Shown: one piece after another, positions 1 through 8,818 of the stretch
How the letters are laid out: each line of letters starts with the position of its first letter
Numbering within the stretch: the stretch's first letter is position 1
DNA from: Pirellulaceae bacterium
GTDB taxonomy: Bacteria > Planctomycetota > Planctomycetia > Pirellulales > Pirellulaceae
DNA length: 35,163 nucleotides
Direction: 5' to 3'
Assembly (NCBI GenBank): GCA_022448645.1
Contig: JAKVBZ010000054.1
Span: 1-35,163 of the forward strand
Position numbers and translations under genes: made by a program
The notes under the pieces: model-generated
Databases searched by the model: none
Seen by the model: the letters and a program-made list of their open reading frames with translations, nothing else
What the model was told of the DNA's origin: nothing

Positions 1-150
1 GTCAAGGAACCACCCCGTCCTGGACAGGCATGGGCAGTTGGTGCTCAGCGCATTGTGCCCGGTGTGGGATTCCAGGCCTGGTCGCAACCGGCCAACGTTC
101 AAATCGTTCCCGAAGGATTCGGTATCTTACTCTTTCAATAGTTGGTCGGA

Positions 151-1278
151 TCACAGTTTCGCAACGCGTGCCACCAAATCGGCCGTGCGATTACTGTACC
201 CCCACTCGTTGTCGTACCAGCTGAGTACTTTGACGAGGTTACCGAATGGTTCAGGTTTGCCGTTAACGGTTTCTGTTTTCCCTTCTGGGCTGATCACATG
301 CGTCCAGTCACCAACAAAAATAGAGCTGTGGGAATCTCCAACGATGTCGCTCGACACGATCGGATCGTCCGTATAACGAAGAATACCTTTCAATGGCCCA
401 CTGAGAGCTGCGCTTCGCATAGCATCATTGACTTGATGCTTATGGACTGCCTGACTCAGGTTGACCGTTAAATCGACGATGCTGCCGGTTACGACTGGTA
501 CCCGCAATGCAATTCCGGTCAGTTTTCCTCTCAATGCCTCAAAGACTTCCGCAACGGCTTTGGCTGCGCCGGTGCTCGTCGGAATGATGTTGGTCGCGGC
601 TGCTCGGGCACGATAGAGATCTTGGTGCGGTTGATCTTGAACGTTCTGATCATTGGTGTAAGCATGGACTGTGGTCATGAGACCTGATTCGATGCCAAAA
701 TTCTCGTGAAGGACTTTAGCCACGGGTGCCAAGCAGTTCGTGGTGCAGCTGGCATTCGAGATGTACTTTTGATCCTTCTCTGAATCTAACTGGTCATCGT
801 TTACGCCAAGCACACAGGTGAGGTCAGGTTTGTCCTTTGCAGGAGCGCTCAATACAACACGCCGGGCGCCGGCGTCCTTCACATGAGCGTCGTAGCCGGG
901 GACCATCACGACCTTGCCGTCTGGGCCAATCACATCGTTTCCGCTCTTGTCTTTTTTAGGTTGTGTCCGGCTCGTAAAGATCCCTGTACTTTCGACGACG
1001 ACGTCCACTTCGAGGTTTTGCCAAGGAAGTTCACGAGGATCACGTACAGCGAGCGCTTGGATTGGCTTACCTTCTACAATCAGGTGGTTTTCGTCATAAG
1101 CAACATCACCTGGATATCTGCCATGGGTACTGTCGTATTTCAGCAGCGTTGCAAGTACTTTGTTTTCCGTAATGTCGTTAATGGCGACGACCTCGAATTC
1201 GTCGGGACGACTCATCAAAACTCGAAAGGTCAATCGTCCGATCCGACCAAACCCATTGATTGCCACACGAACTGCCAC
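151..1278 (-). CDS. gap: Glyceraldehyde-3-phosphate dehydrogenase, type I, with two inserted loops
   Basis: Cytosolic glycolytic/gluconeogenic enzyme that oxidises glyceraldehyde 3-phosphate to 1,3-bisphosphoglycerate with NAD(P). Seen: N-terminal Rossmann motif INGFGRIGR (residues 7-15), the catalytic [12 protein letters not shown] block with Cys178, His205 in TVHAYT, and the [11 protein letters not shown] block near the C-terminus. The start is a GTG at 1278, chosen because AAGGAG lies 7 bases upstream and the protein begins exactly at the family N-terminus. At 375 residues it is about 40 longer than the usual 330-340. The extra length sits in two places, about residues 105-130 (Lys/Asp/Gly-rich) and about 330-355 (between SIF and [11 protein letters not shown]). 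The gene is read divergently from the lipoprotein at 1571. Identity is very secure; the role of the loops is unknown. Confidence 0.97.
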   Translation of the reverse strand: MAVRVAINGFGRIGRLTFRVLMSRPDEFEVVAINDITENKVLATLLKYDSTHGRYPGDVAYDENHLIVEGKPIQALAVRDPRELPWQNLEVDVVVESTGIFTSRTQPKKDKSGNDVIGPDGKVVMVPGYDAHVKDAGARRVVLSAPAKDKPDLTCVLGVNDDQLDSEKDQKYISNASCTTNCLAPVAKVLHENFGIESGLMTTVHAYTNDQNVQDQPHQDLYRARAAATNIIPTSTGAAKAVAEVFEALRGKLTGIALRVPVVTGSIVDLTVNLSQAVHKHQVNDAMRSAALSGPLKGILRYTDDPIVSSDIVGDSHSSIFVGDWTHVISPEGKTETVNGKPEPFGNLVKVLSWYDNEWGYSNRTADLVARVAKL

Positions 1279-1347
1279 GGTATCTCTCCTTTATTGCTTC
1301 TTGACCAACATCACTTTCATCGTTTCGTCTACTATTAGAACGAGTCT

Positions 1348-1353
1348 ATTATA
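1348..1353 (-). promoter_or_regulatory. Candidate -10 box for gap
   Basis: A perfect TATAAT on the minus strand, 70 bases before the GTG of gap. The hexamer 17 bases upstream (GTCGCC) is a poor -35, so only the -10 is supported. Confidence 0.35.
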
Positions 1354-1570
1354 GCGTCATTTTGCCGCTTGGCGACCTCCGTCGTGGCCCATATATCCGT
1401 GAAAACCGAGGCTGCCTTTATTGAGGTTCTCTCGTACAATGGACGTCATCGTTCCGGCCGGGAACAGGAAAGAGAGTTGAGATGCGAGTGAGGAAGCTAG
1501 GAGTTTCTTTCAAGTTGCCGCGAAGAAAGAACAGAGACTCTCAAAACAACCAACCATCACAGGATACACT

Positions 1571-3730
1571 ATGACGTCTTACCAAATCATTGATCGATTG
1601 TTTCAAAGGCCTGCTAGTCTAGTTGTTATGATCACTTGCGTCATCGGTGTCGGTGGTTGTTCCGACGCTGGACCGGAACAGGTATCGTCTGAGACAAGCC
1701 AATTTCGGGTTGCGGATGAGAGTGTTGCCGATGCGACACAGGGTGATGATCAATCTGAATTAGGGGCAAGTGATTCGTTGGATTCGTCATCCGCTCGTAC
1801 GGGGTCGTCCAGACAAGAAAGATTGGCAGATGAAAAGGGTCGTGCCAACGCTTTGCCAGCAGATCTTGAGTTGAACGCGGCAAGATCGCCGCAAGAACCG
1901 AGTCGTCAGACCGGTTCGTCTCCAACGGAAATAACATCTGGTCGCAGTGCTGCAAGCCCGAATGCAGCAGAATCAAACGTGACTGTCGAACAGCTCTTGG
2001 ATCAGATCTCGCAGATCGAACAGAGTATTGAGCGAAGGGCGATTCCGGGATCGACAAGGGAGCAGCAAGAAGAATCTTTCCGTCGCATGATCGGAATTCG
2101 ACGTGAAGCTGCCGAACGTATCTTGGCCACTGATGCTACACCCGAGCAACAGATGATGGCAAAGCTGGCCAGGCTCGATTCTCTAAGCATACAAGTATCC
2201 TTGGGTGTCGGGGAAGCGATGTCTGAATTGGCAGACTATGCGAGAACACTCATGACAGACGAAAACCGGGAGATACGACTGGCTGCCTCTCGCAGCAGAT
2301 TCCAGATTTTACGCATGAATGCTGCCGTCGGTGACGAACAATCCCGTCAGGAGTTCGACGACCTGTTTGCCGAAGTCGTCGAAAGTGATGACGACGACCT
2401 GCTTGCGACGGGAATTTCCGCGCGTATCGAACTTCTCATGCAGCTTGCAGACCAGGGAACCGACGGTGATGCCTCTGCAGAATTGGAATCGTATCTGGAG
2501 GAGTTGATGGCAAGTGACAACGCGCGCGCGCGATTCACCGCGGTCAATGCCAAACTTACTATTTTCGACCAGATGATCGATGCAGATTTACCAGGTGCTC
2601 GCGGAAACGTAGAGGCGTTTGCTACTGCTCTGCAGGACGACGCGGATCCCGAAATCGCGGAGATGGTGCGACTCACATTGTTTAGCCTGAAAATGCGAGA
2701 CATCCATACTGGGGATACAAAGGATCCTGCCACTTTGCTCGAAGCACTCCAGACTTTATTGGCTAACTCACCGAAGACACCAACGCTGTTTGAATCGGCC
2801 CGCGTGGCAATTAATGTTTTGCAGCAAACAGGACATGTTGCGGCATCCAACGAAGCCCTGGACCAGATCGTAAGTGCGTTTCGAGATCACGAAGATGAAA
2901 GGTTAGCACAGGCCGCCGAAAGCTTGGCACTGCAGGGTGCCTTGCGGAATTTCAACTTCCTTGTGAATGCGGTGCTCAATCCGGAAGTCGAAGGTGATGC
3001 CGAAGCAATGATTGCATCGGCGACGTCCATGTTGAATCAAGATGCCAATGCCAGCAAACTGGTTTTTGTTGGCCGCGCTGCGGAAAGCTTGGAGTATTCC
3101 GGTAATATAGAGCTGGCGAAGACGTTGTACGACATGTTGGGCAGTGTCTACGGACAGCATGAAGACTTTCAAATGCGAGAGCGAGCACAAGAACTTGTCG
3201 AAAATGCGAACAAACGTTTGGGTTTGATCGGCCAAAGGTTGGAGCTCACCGGAATGATTAGTTCTGGCCAGGAATTCGATTGGGAAGCTTATCGTGGTAA
3301 AGTCGTGCTGGTTGACTTTTGGGCAACGTGGTGTACTCCGTGCCAGGAAGAACTTCCCAACATCCTGGAAAACTATCAGCAGTACCAGGCTGAAGGATTT
3401 GAGGTGGTGGGGGTGAACATTGACGAGAACCAGGAAAAGGCCCGGAGGTTCATTGACGCGAAAAAGATTCCGTGGCAAAACATCGTTGCTGACTCGAATG
3501 GCATCAATCCGAATGCCGACCGTTATCACATCCAAGCGATACCATTTGTGATTTTGGTGACACGCGACGGTCATGTTGACTCGTTGCACACCCGCGGCCC
3601 CGCTTTAGGACCCGCGATCGAACGGTTGTTGGCACAACCTGCTGCCACCGAAACCACCAGCTCGGTGCCTGTTGGCGACAATGATCTCAGGTTTGGGCAA
3701 GTGTCAGACGAAGCAGCGGAGACACAGTAG
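1571..3730 (+). CDS. Large lipoprotein with C-terminal TlpA/ResA-like thioredoxin domain
   Basis: Probably an exported, lipid-anchored thiol-disulfide protein. Seen: a signal sequence ending in the lipobox VGGC (Cys30); a Ser/Asp/Glu-rich linker (about 35-130); a long Glu/Ala/Leu-rich helical region (about 135-550) reminiscent of TPR/HEAT-like solenoids but with no motif I can name; then a thioredoxin fold (about 555-695) with VDFWATWCTPC, redox Cys588 and Cys591, and the cis-proline segment AIPF (Pro658). WCTPC is a motif of the TlpA/ResA branch, whose members reduce cysteines in cytochrome c maturation or other envelope proteins. The helical region suggests a partner-binding scaffold, which is inference. 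The ATG at 1571 gives a proper lipoprotein signal. It is followed by a short hairpin and the DUF423 gene. Confidence 0.88.
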   Translation: MTSYQIIDRLFQRPASLVVMITCVIGVGGCSDAGPEQVSSETSQFRVADESVADATQGDDQSELGASDSLDSSSARTGSSRQERLADEKGRANALPADLELNAARSPQEPSRQTGSSPTEITSGRSAASPNAAESNVTVEQLLDQISQIEQSIERRAIPGSTREQQEESFRRMIGIRREAAERILATDATPEQQMMAKLARLDSLSIQVSLGVGEAMSELADYARTLMTDENREIRLAASRSRFQILRMNAAVGDEQSRQEFDDLFAEVVESDDDDLLATGISARIELLMQLADQGTDGDASAELESYLEELMASDNARARFTAVNAKLTIFDQMIDADLPGARGNVEAFATALQDDADPEIAEMVRLTLFSLKMRDIHTGDTKDPATLLEALQTLLANSPKTPTLFESARVAINVLQQTGHVAASNEALDQIVSAFRDHEDERLAQAAESLALQGALRNFNFLVNAVLNPEVEGDAEAMIASATSMLNQDANASKLVFVGRAAESLEYSGNIELAKTLYDMLGSVYGQHEDFQMRERAQELVENANKRLGLIGQRLELTGMISSGQEFDWEAYRGKVVLVDFWATWCTPCQEELPNILENYQQYQAEGFEVVGVNIDENQEKARRFIDAKKIPWQNIVADSNGINPNADRYHIQAIPFVILVTRDGHVDSLHTRGPALGPAIERLLAQPAATETTSSVPVGDNDLRFGQVSDEAAETQ

Positions 3731-3743
3731 TACATGGGGTATG

Positions 3744-3761
3744 ACGACAAGGCTTTGTCGT
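3744..3761 (+). terminator. Hairpin after the thioredoxin lipoprotein gene
   Basis: Seven-base arms ACGACAA / TTGTCGT around GGCT, 13 bases after the stop codon. There is no U-tract, so it could be a weak terminator or an RNA-end stabiliser. Confidence 0.25.
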
Positions 3762-3821
3762 ATCTGTCTGACGCATGACTCGATTATCCTGGTACCTTCA
3801 ATCGGCGAAAAGGGAATGCGG

Positions 3822-4226
3822 ATGTCGAGAGTGATATTGCCTGTGGCGGCCTTGTTGGGCGCAGCTGGAGTCATCGTAGGCGCCTTTGGGGCGCATGCCT
3901 TACCAGGCTGGCTGGAGGCTCGATCTGTTGACCCAGCAGATATCGATCACTACGTCAGTGTGTTCGAAACGGGAGCCCGGTATCATTTGATTCACGCCGT
4001 TGCTCTGTGGGGTGCTGGCTTGTGGGTGAAGCAACAACCGGGACGTTGGGCTTCGGTAGGGATCGTCGCCTGGTTGATTGGGATCTTGGTCTTTTCCGGG
4101 TGCCTGTATGCGTTAGCGTTAACGGGCATTAAGGTCTTGGGTGCCATCGTCCCGCTAGGGGGAGTGGCCTTGATCTTCGGATGGTTGTGTCTCGCGATGG
4201 CCACCCTTCCAGGGAACCGCAGTTGA
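3822..4226 (+). CDS. DUF423 family small membrane protein
   Basis: A 134-residue inner-membrane protein of the DUF423 (YgdD-like) family, whose function is not established. Seen: four hydrophobic segments, the first carrying the family-typical run GAAGVIVGAFGAHAL, then the ETGARYHLIHAVAL segment, and a final segment with GAIVPLGGVALIFGWL. I start at the ATG at 3822 because AGGG lies 7 bases upstream; the ATG at 3816 is too close to that site. The open frame continues upstream into the preceding gene, but that part is not membrane-like. It may be co-transcribed with the thioredoxin lipoprotein, although a hairpin lies between. Confidence 0.85.
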   Translation: MSRVILPVAALLGAAGVIVGAFGAHALPGWLEARSVDPADIDHYVSVFETGARYHLIHAVALWGAGLWVKQQPGRWASVGIVAWLIGILVFSGCLYALALTGIKVLGAIVPLGGVALIFGWLCLAMATLPGNRS

Positions 4227-4239
4227 TCTGGGCGTAAGC

Positions 4240-4790
4240 CCCCTTCGCAGCGCCCGCTGTGACGAAAGCTGATCAGTCCTTGCAGTTCTGTAGATGTAGA
4301 TAGAGACAGCCGAATGAGGCTCTGGCCAACGGTCGGATCAATGGGTGCTCCCAGGTCCAGATCTAATTCGAATGAGATCAGCGAAATGTGACCCGTGCGA
4401 TCTGTCAGTTCGAACTGTATTTCAAAATACTCCGTGCCATCACCGCGTGTCAAAATCGTCTTTTGTGTCAGGCCATTAAATCAGATAGAGGCGTTGCGGC
4501 TGTCGATGCTGTCGTCGTGAATCGTTCCGTGTAATACGTATCCAGGTTACAAGCTGTTGGGATAGACTATCTATGCAGGGAACCTACTTCGTCAGGTGCC
4601 AAGAAAGAAAAATCAGTGTAATCGAGTGACTCAAAAAGGGTTTGGAACTGGGCCGGATCGTTGCTGCAGACAGAAAGTAAGTGACGGTTTTCCAGCCATT
4701 CGAAGGTTCGCGTGACAGTCCGAATTCGATGCGAAGTATCGCTGACCTGCGTCAGCAGAGATTTGTTGCGGGTTTTTCTCGGACGTCATA
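4240..4790 (-). pseudogene. Decayed gene for a secreted protein with the planctomycete LEDR.LLS-type N-terminus
   Basis: Reading the minus strand, codons 4785 down to 4567 encode a coherent stretch that contains FEWLENRHLLS at 4704-4672. This matches the F/LE.LE.R.LLS motif found near the start of many large exported planctomycete proteins. The frame has no ATG and stops at TAG 4569-4567 after about 70 codons; the only upstream ATG (4789) is in another frame. Further on, at about 4540-4240, a second coherent frame (GYVLHGTIHDDSIDS, then a TGA at 4483-4481, then FNGLTQKTILTRGDG and an acidic beta-rich stretch) looks like the body of the same protein broken by a nonsense codon, possibly CGA to TGA. 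The 3' part meets the DUF423 gene. No intact product is possible. The joining of the two pieces into one gene is inference. Confidence 0.55.
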
Positions 4791-4800
4791 GGATCGAACC

Positions 4801-5123
4801 TTTAACTTGCTACTGTATGCGCCCCATCCGCACATCTGTAAAAACTGAATCAAGTTCGCCGGTGAAGATCAACCTTGATTCCCTTAAGCACAACGGCTGC
4901 AATTCCTGAAAATCCGTACCCTTCAAAACACCAGAACAGCCTTGAGTGCAGTCACAGCATTGAATTTTTGATGAAACCCTCGATTCCGTCGCGAAGCTCG
5001 TATGTTTGCAAGTCTTTGAGCGATTTTTCACCGCATAGCAAAGGTAAGACGGTGTTTTCGAGCCATCAACCCCGGAATTGGCCGGCAATGTTTCAGTTAC
5101 ATTGCCGCCTCGTGTGATTTCCT
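4801..5123 (-). other. Gene-free stretch, possibly further decayed coding DNA
   Basis: No intact gene. On the minus strand one frame starting about 5068 reads WLENTVLPLLCGEKSLKDLQ and continues plausibly to a TGA at about 4954, after which protein-like sequence continues in the same and a neighbouring frame. This looks like a coding relic but I do not recognise the family. Confidence 0.3.
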
Positions 5124-5204
5124 GTGAGGAGTAGAGGCATGATAGCTTCTGTCCTTCCCGGATGCGTTCGTGACACTTCGCACTTAGGTTGCTACCTTAG
5201 AAGA

Positions 5205-6260
5205 ATGAATGATACGACTAAAACCACGCGCGTGGCGCTGATTGGGGCGGGGCCCATCGGGTTGGAAACGGCAATCGAGTTGAAAAAAGCTGGTTGTGAT
5301 TACTTGCACTTTGAAAAAGGCCAGATCGCAGCCACCATCCTGCGCTACCCACCAGACACGACTTATTTTAGTTCTCCCGAGCGGATTGCCATCGCCGGCA
5401 TTCCGATTCCAATTGTGGGGCAAACCAAGGCGACCAAGGAACAGTATGTTGCTTATTTGCGCAGCGTGGCGATTGCCCATGATTTGGCCATAAGGACATA
5501 TGAGCCCGTACTAAGGATTGAAAAGCAGGAGTCAAACGGGTTTGTGCTACACACGACCACAGCCCAGGGTACTGTTCTTCACACCTATCGCGCGGAAAAT
5601 GTTGTGCTGGCTGTGGGGGATATGTCATTTCCCAGAAAGTTGGGAATTCCAGGAGAAGAGCTACCTCATGTTTCTCATTATTTACAGGACCCGCACACGT
5701 ATTTTCGCCAGCGAGTGTTGGTTGTAGGAGGTAAGAATTCGGCAGCTGAGTCGGCGTTGCGCTGTTATCGCGCCGGAGCTCAGGTGATGATTAGTTATCG
5801 CCGACCAGAGTTTGACGCTAAATCTCTCAAGTATTGGATTTATCCAGAACTGCGCGGCCTGGTAGAACGCGGAGCCATTGAAGCCCTGTTTGAGACGAGC
5901 CCCGTGAAGATTACTCCGACGCACGTCCATTTGCGTTCGTCCGTTGCTGGATCTACTTCAGAGAAGCAACTTGCTGCTGACTTCGTCCTCGTGCAAACGG
6001 GATATCGACCGGATCAGGAACTGCTGGAGCAATTGGGAGTCGAGTTCGAAGGTGACCAAAGCACTCCGATTTGCCATCGCGAAACGATGGAAACCAACGT
6101 ACCGGGTGTCTATGTTGCCGGAACGGCGGTTGCGGGTGAGCAGTTGCGATTTCGTTTGTTCATCGAAAATTGCCACATTCACGCGCGACGAATCGCTTGT
6201 GCGCTCACCGGCCAAAGACCCCCTGTGGATGAAAACCCGTGGTCTTTACCGGAGACGTAG
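5205..6260 (+). CDS. ypdA: YpdA-type FAD/NADPH disulfide reductase
   Basis: A flavoprotein of the YpdA branch of the thioredoxin-reductase superfamily, which in Firmicutes reduces bacillithiol disulfide with NADPH. Seen: FAD-binding GAGPIGLETAIEL at residues 13-25; the YpdA-like block YPPDTTYFSSPERI near residue 50; an NADPH-binding VVGGKNSAAESAL in the middle; and a C-terminal VPGVYVAGTAVAG. There is no CxxC between the two nucleotide domains, as expected for YpdA and unlike thioredoxin reductase. Length is 351 residues. I chose ATG 5205 by where the FAD domain begins, but ATG 5139, in frame and 22 codons earlier, has a much better GAGGAG site 7 bases upstream and may be the real start. It converges on the TerB-like gene. 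Substrate assignment is inference. Confidence 0.85.
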   Translation: MNDTTKTTRVALIGAGPIGLETAIELKKAGCDYLHFEKGQIAATILRYPPDTTYFSSPERIAIAGIPIPIVGQTKATKEQYVAYLRSVAIAHDLAIRTYEPVLRIEKQESNGFVLHTTTAQGTVLHTYRAENVVLAVGDMSFPRKLGIPGEELPHVSHYLQDPHTYFRQRVLVVGGKNSAAESALRCYRAGAQVMISYRRPEFDAKSLKYWIYPELRGLVERGAIEALFETSPVKITPTHVHLRSSVAGSTSEKQLAADFVLVQTGYRPDQELLEQLGVEFEGDQSTPICHRETMETNVPGVYVAGTAVAGEQLRFRLFIENCHIHARRIACALTGQRPPVDENPWSLPET

Positions 6261-6275
6261 CGGAACCAGGTTGAC

Positions 6276-6305
6276 GGACTTCAGAGGATCCTTTGACGGA
6301 AGTCC
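6276..6305. terminator. Inverted repeat between converging genes
   Basis: Arms GGACTTC and GAAGTCC separated by 16 bases at the junction of two converging genes. There is no U-tract on either side; a weak bidirectional terminator is possible. Confidence 0.25.
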
Positions 6306-6661
6306 TCCTGCCGTTGTTTTGCTTCTTGTTTGATTTGACCAAATTGTTGCTGATTCACTGCGATTTGCGTTGCATAGTCGATGATCAGTTTCTTTTCAGC
6401 AGCGTCCACTTGCTGATTGCAGTAAGAAATAAATAGCATGTCCTCGAGATTTCGAAAACGGTCCGACAAACGGCCGACGGGACATACTTCGAAGCCATCT
6501 TGTTTGGCTAAATCTTGTGCATTGCGACGTTCAAAATAACCAGCTCCGATCGCCTGCGCAATCCGTTCGAACGCTTTTTCTTCGTTCTTGTCAGTATTGC
6601 CATCGGCGAGAACGATGTAGAAAACATTAGCCAAATATTGGACCTGTTCTTCTTTGTTCAT
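6281..6661 (-). CDS. TerB-like (tellurite-resistance superfamily) protein
   Basis: A 126-residue soluble, all-helical protein. The N-terminal block, NVFYIVLADGNTDKNEEKAFERI, has the ADG plus acidic-helix pattern of the TerB/DUF533-like metal-binding fold; a second helical repeat follows with a Gln-rich tail. TerB-like proteins are small cytoplasmic or membrane-associated proteins; here the exact role is unknown. The ATG at 6661 lies 32 bases after the stop of the PqaA-like gene on the same strand, so the two are probably co-transcribed. No clear ribosome site is visible. Confidence 0.65.
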   Translation of the reverse strand: MNKEEQVQYLANVFYIVLADGNTDKNEEKAFERIAQAIGAGYFERRNAQDLAKQDGFEVCPVGRLSDRFRNLEDMLFISYCNQQVDAAEKKLIIDYATQIAVNQQQFGQIKQEAKQRQEDFRQRIL

Positions 6662-6693
6662 GATCTCAGTAGAGTGATTCTTCGAATGAAGCG

Positions 6694-8064
6694 TCAGCGA
6701 GGTAATGTGTTGGCAATGCCCAGTGTATCCAGGACGACGACATTGGTCGATAGAAAAAAAGGCGAGGGAACAGCAGGATACACGGCTTCAGCGAATGCGG
6801 CGAGATAGCCTTGTTCTGGTATTTCCAGCGATCGTTGATACTCCTCTCCTTCGGCTGCGACGATTTGATCCGTCCATTCGGCGTCGCGGAAGTCTCGTGT
6901 CGCGGCGCTGGCCGTCCACACACGAAATGTCTTGAGCGGCTCGTCTGAAGAGGCTGTCAGGTTAACGGATTTCCCATTGTGTTCGAAATCCCATTTTAGC
7001 TGTGGTAATACCTTACCCTCTTTGGTTCGCCGGTGAAACTCACTCAGTGTAGAGATAAGACGCACGAGGTCCTTTACTCCATGCCCTTGATTAGGTACGT
7101 AGAGTATATGCTTTTGTCCAGGTAGTTGCTCCCAATAGAGGTTGAGCGAATCAACAGGCCAGTAGCGATCGTTCGTGCCAATGATGATCAGTTTTGGTTG
7201 AGTCAATGCTTTCCGATAACTGAACGGGTCGACGATTTTTAGCAATTGACGTCCAGACGGTGTGTCGAGCTTTTCGATTAATCCGCGACGAGAGTAGTCA
7301 TCGATTTTGTTCGACAAATCTCCCCACGCGAGTTTTTGATGCCGCATCTGACGGTTCATGTCCAGTACGTCGATTACGATAGGTGCAATAGCGGTGGCGC
7401 GAGGCTCCACTGCGCCGGTCAACCATGTGGTCCAGCCTCGTTTCGATGCTCCGGTGACTGTGAAAGTCTCGATGGTAAGTTCCCATTCTTGTTCGCAAGC
7501 CGTCTGCACGATGTCCATACTTCGGACAGCCGATTTCACCATCGGGAGCAGAAGTGGCCATTCAGGGTCACCCGATTTGAGATACTCGTCAAACGTATAA
7601 GCAATGATCGCGTCTTCGTACTTGTCCTCAAAAATGGGTTGGAATGGCACCTGAAGCAGGATGGCAATGGGTGTCTTTAGTTGTTCGGCAACGCTCGCAA
7701 ATAGAACAGCTTCGCGTGGAATGCGTTGCCGAAAATCATCTCCATCCATTTCCGGTCGCCAACTGCCTCCTGTGATGAACAATAAACCATGTGTGCATTC
7801 ACGGTCGATCTGAGATGGTTTGATAAGAAAGAGTTGATGTTTCCAGGTAATGTCACGCCAGGTTTGTGAAGTGAGCTTGATTTCCAGATACTCAGAATTT
7901 CCCAGTTTGGCGGACTGGACCAACTTCCATGAGTGGGATGGATCCGGCTGAGCTACGTAGTTGGCTAACGCTGTTTCTACAGACGCGAAGTCCTTCTCAA
8001 CGGCCAGGGTCGTTGAGCAACAAATCACCGATAGGCATATTGCACTTACGCAACGTTTGATCAT
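6694..8064 (-). CDS. PhoPQ-activated pathogenicity-related (PqaA) family alpha/beta hydrolase
   Basis: An exported hydrolase-like protein of the PhoPQ-activated family. Seen: a signal peptide with a hydrophobic core ending TTLA near residue 21; LFITGGSWRP (about 95-104); FTVTGASKRGWTTWL, which carries the presumed nucleophile Ser207; KLIIIGTNDRYWPVDS, the usual place of the catalytic acid; and PNQGHGV, the likely catalytic His. A beta-rich tail follows. I chose the ATG at 8064 because AGGAAGG lies 9 bases upstream and the signal peptide begins there; an in-frame extension of 33 codons upstream looks non-coding. Length is 456 residues, as is usual for the family. The substrate is unknown. It heads a likely two-gene operon with the TerB-like gene. 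Confidence 0.88.
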   Translation of the reverse strand: MIKRCVSAICLSVICCSTTLAVEKDFASVETALANYVAQPDPSHSWKLVQSAKLGNSEYLEIKLTSQTWRDITWKHQLFLIKPSQIDRECTHGLLFITGGSWRPEMDGDDFRQRIPREAVLFASVAEQLKTPIAILLQVPFQPIFEDKYEDAIIAYTFDEYLKSGDPEWPLLLPMVKSAVRSMDIVQTACEQEWELTIETFTVTGASKRGWTTWLTGAVEPRATAIAPIVIDVLDMNRQMRHQKLAWGDLSNKIDDYSRRGLIEKLDTPSGRQLLKIVDPFSYRKALTQPKLIIIGTNDRYWPVDSLNLYWEQLPGQKHILYVPNQGHGVKDLVRLISTLSEFHRRTKEGKVLPQLKWDFEHNGKSVNLTASSDEPLKTFRVWTASAATRDFRDAEWTDQIVAAEGEEYQRSLEIPEQGYLAAFAEAVYPAVPSPFFLSTNVVVLDTLGIANTLPR

Positions 8065-8512
8065 GACGAGTGACCTTCCTGGCAAAATATTTTTCGAGTC
8101 CATAGTTCCCTGTGACTGGGACGATTGTTGATTCTCCGGCCACTCGCAGGCCGGACCGGGCAAAGACTGCTTGCACCGGAAATTCAGTCAACTTCTTATA
8201 GGCACTTATGCCGTTCCGACTACCAGCTGCACAATCTCAGTCTGCCTGCGTGAAGCAGTCGGTCCACGTGATGTCGTCTGGGTGTCTTCACCACAGGAGA
8301 TGACGTTTCCAGGATACCTTAACAGGATCAAACTGTCCAAGTAGGTCCGGTCGACACTGAGGTCGCGGAGTATCGCGATGGGGCTCGCTGCGACATTCTC
8401 GTGCCAACGACTCTGCTGACGTATTGTTTCTGCTGAATGTCACCAGCAAGCTAACCCCCCCAACGATGGGTGCAGGATTCGAAATAACTCATCATGGCGA
8501 GTCTCTGATAAG
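8065..8512. other. Intergenic region between divergent genes
   Basis: No gene recognised on either strand. It should hold the promoters of the PqaA-like gene and of the small gene at 8513, but no convincing -35/-10 pair was seen. It contains a C8 run at 8455-8462. Confidence 0.4.
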
Positions 8513-8818
8513 ATGAAGGGCACAGATACTTGTGGCAACGAAACCATTCACTCACGTTTCGACGTGCTGGCTTTACAGGAACAAGAGTCACTGGCGGTGA
8601 CAACACGAGCCTTTGTCAACTTGTTGAACGGCATCTATGGGTCGGGCATTTATGCACGAGGAAACGTTCAGGGGGCCACCTTGGGTGTCGGTGTTACTGC
8701 CATCGTTTACAATGCCAACACGCTTAGCCTGCTGCTGATTGGCATGGGTGTGTGTTGGGCGTGTCGTACCGTAGATCTGGGACTTTACAATATGAGCCTT
8801 CAGCGAATGGCAAAATGA
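8513..8818 (+). CDS. Small hypothetical protein, translationally coupled to the next gene
   Basis: A 101-residue frame with a polar N-terminal half and one probable membrane segment (about residues 57-82, LGVGVTAIVYNANTLSLLLI). I do not recognise it. The main support is that its TGA overlaps the ATG of the next gene in an ATGA arrangement at 8815-8818, typical of translational coupling. There is no good ribosome site before the ATG, so the true start could differ or the frame could be spurious. Confidence 0.38.
   Translation: MKGTDTCGNETIHSRFDVLALQEQESLAVTTRAFVNLLNGIYGSGIYARGNVQGATLGVGVTAIVYNANTLSLLLIGMGVCWACRTVDLGLYNMSLQRMAK

Noticed and set aside
3992..4453. 153-codon minus-strand frame starting at TTG
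   Set aside because: Much of it is antisense to the DUF423 gene; only the first part has coding character and is treated as part of the relic.
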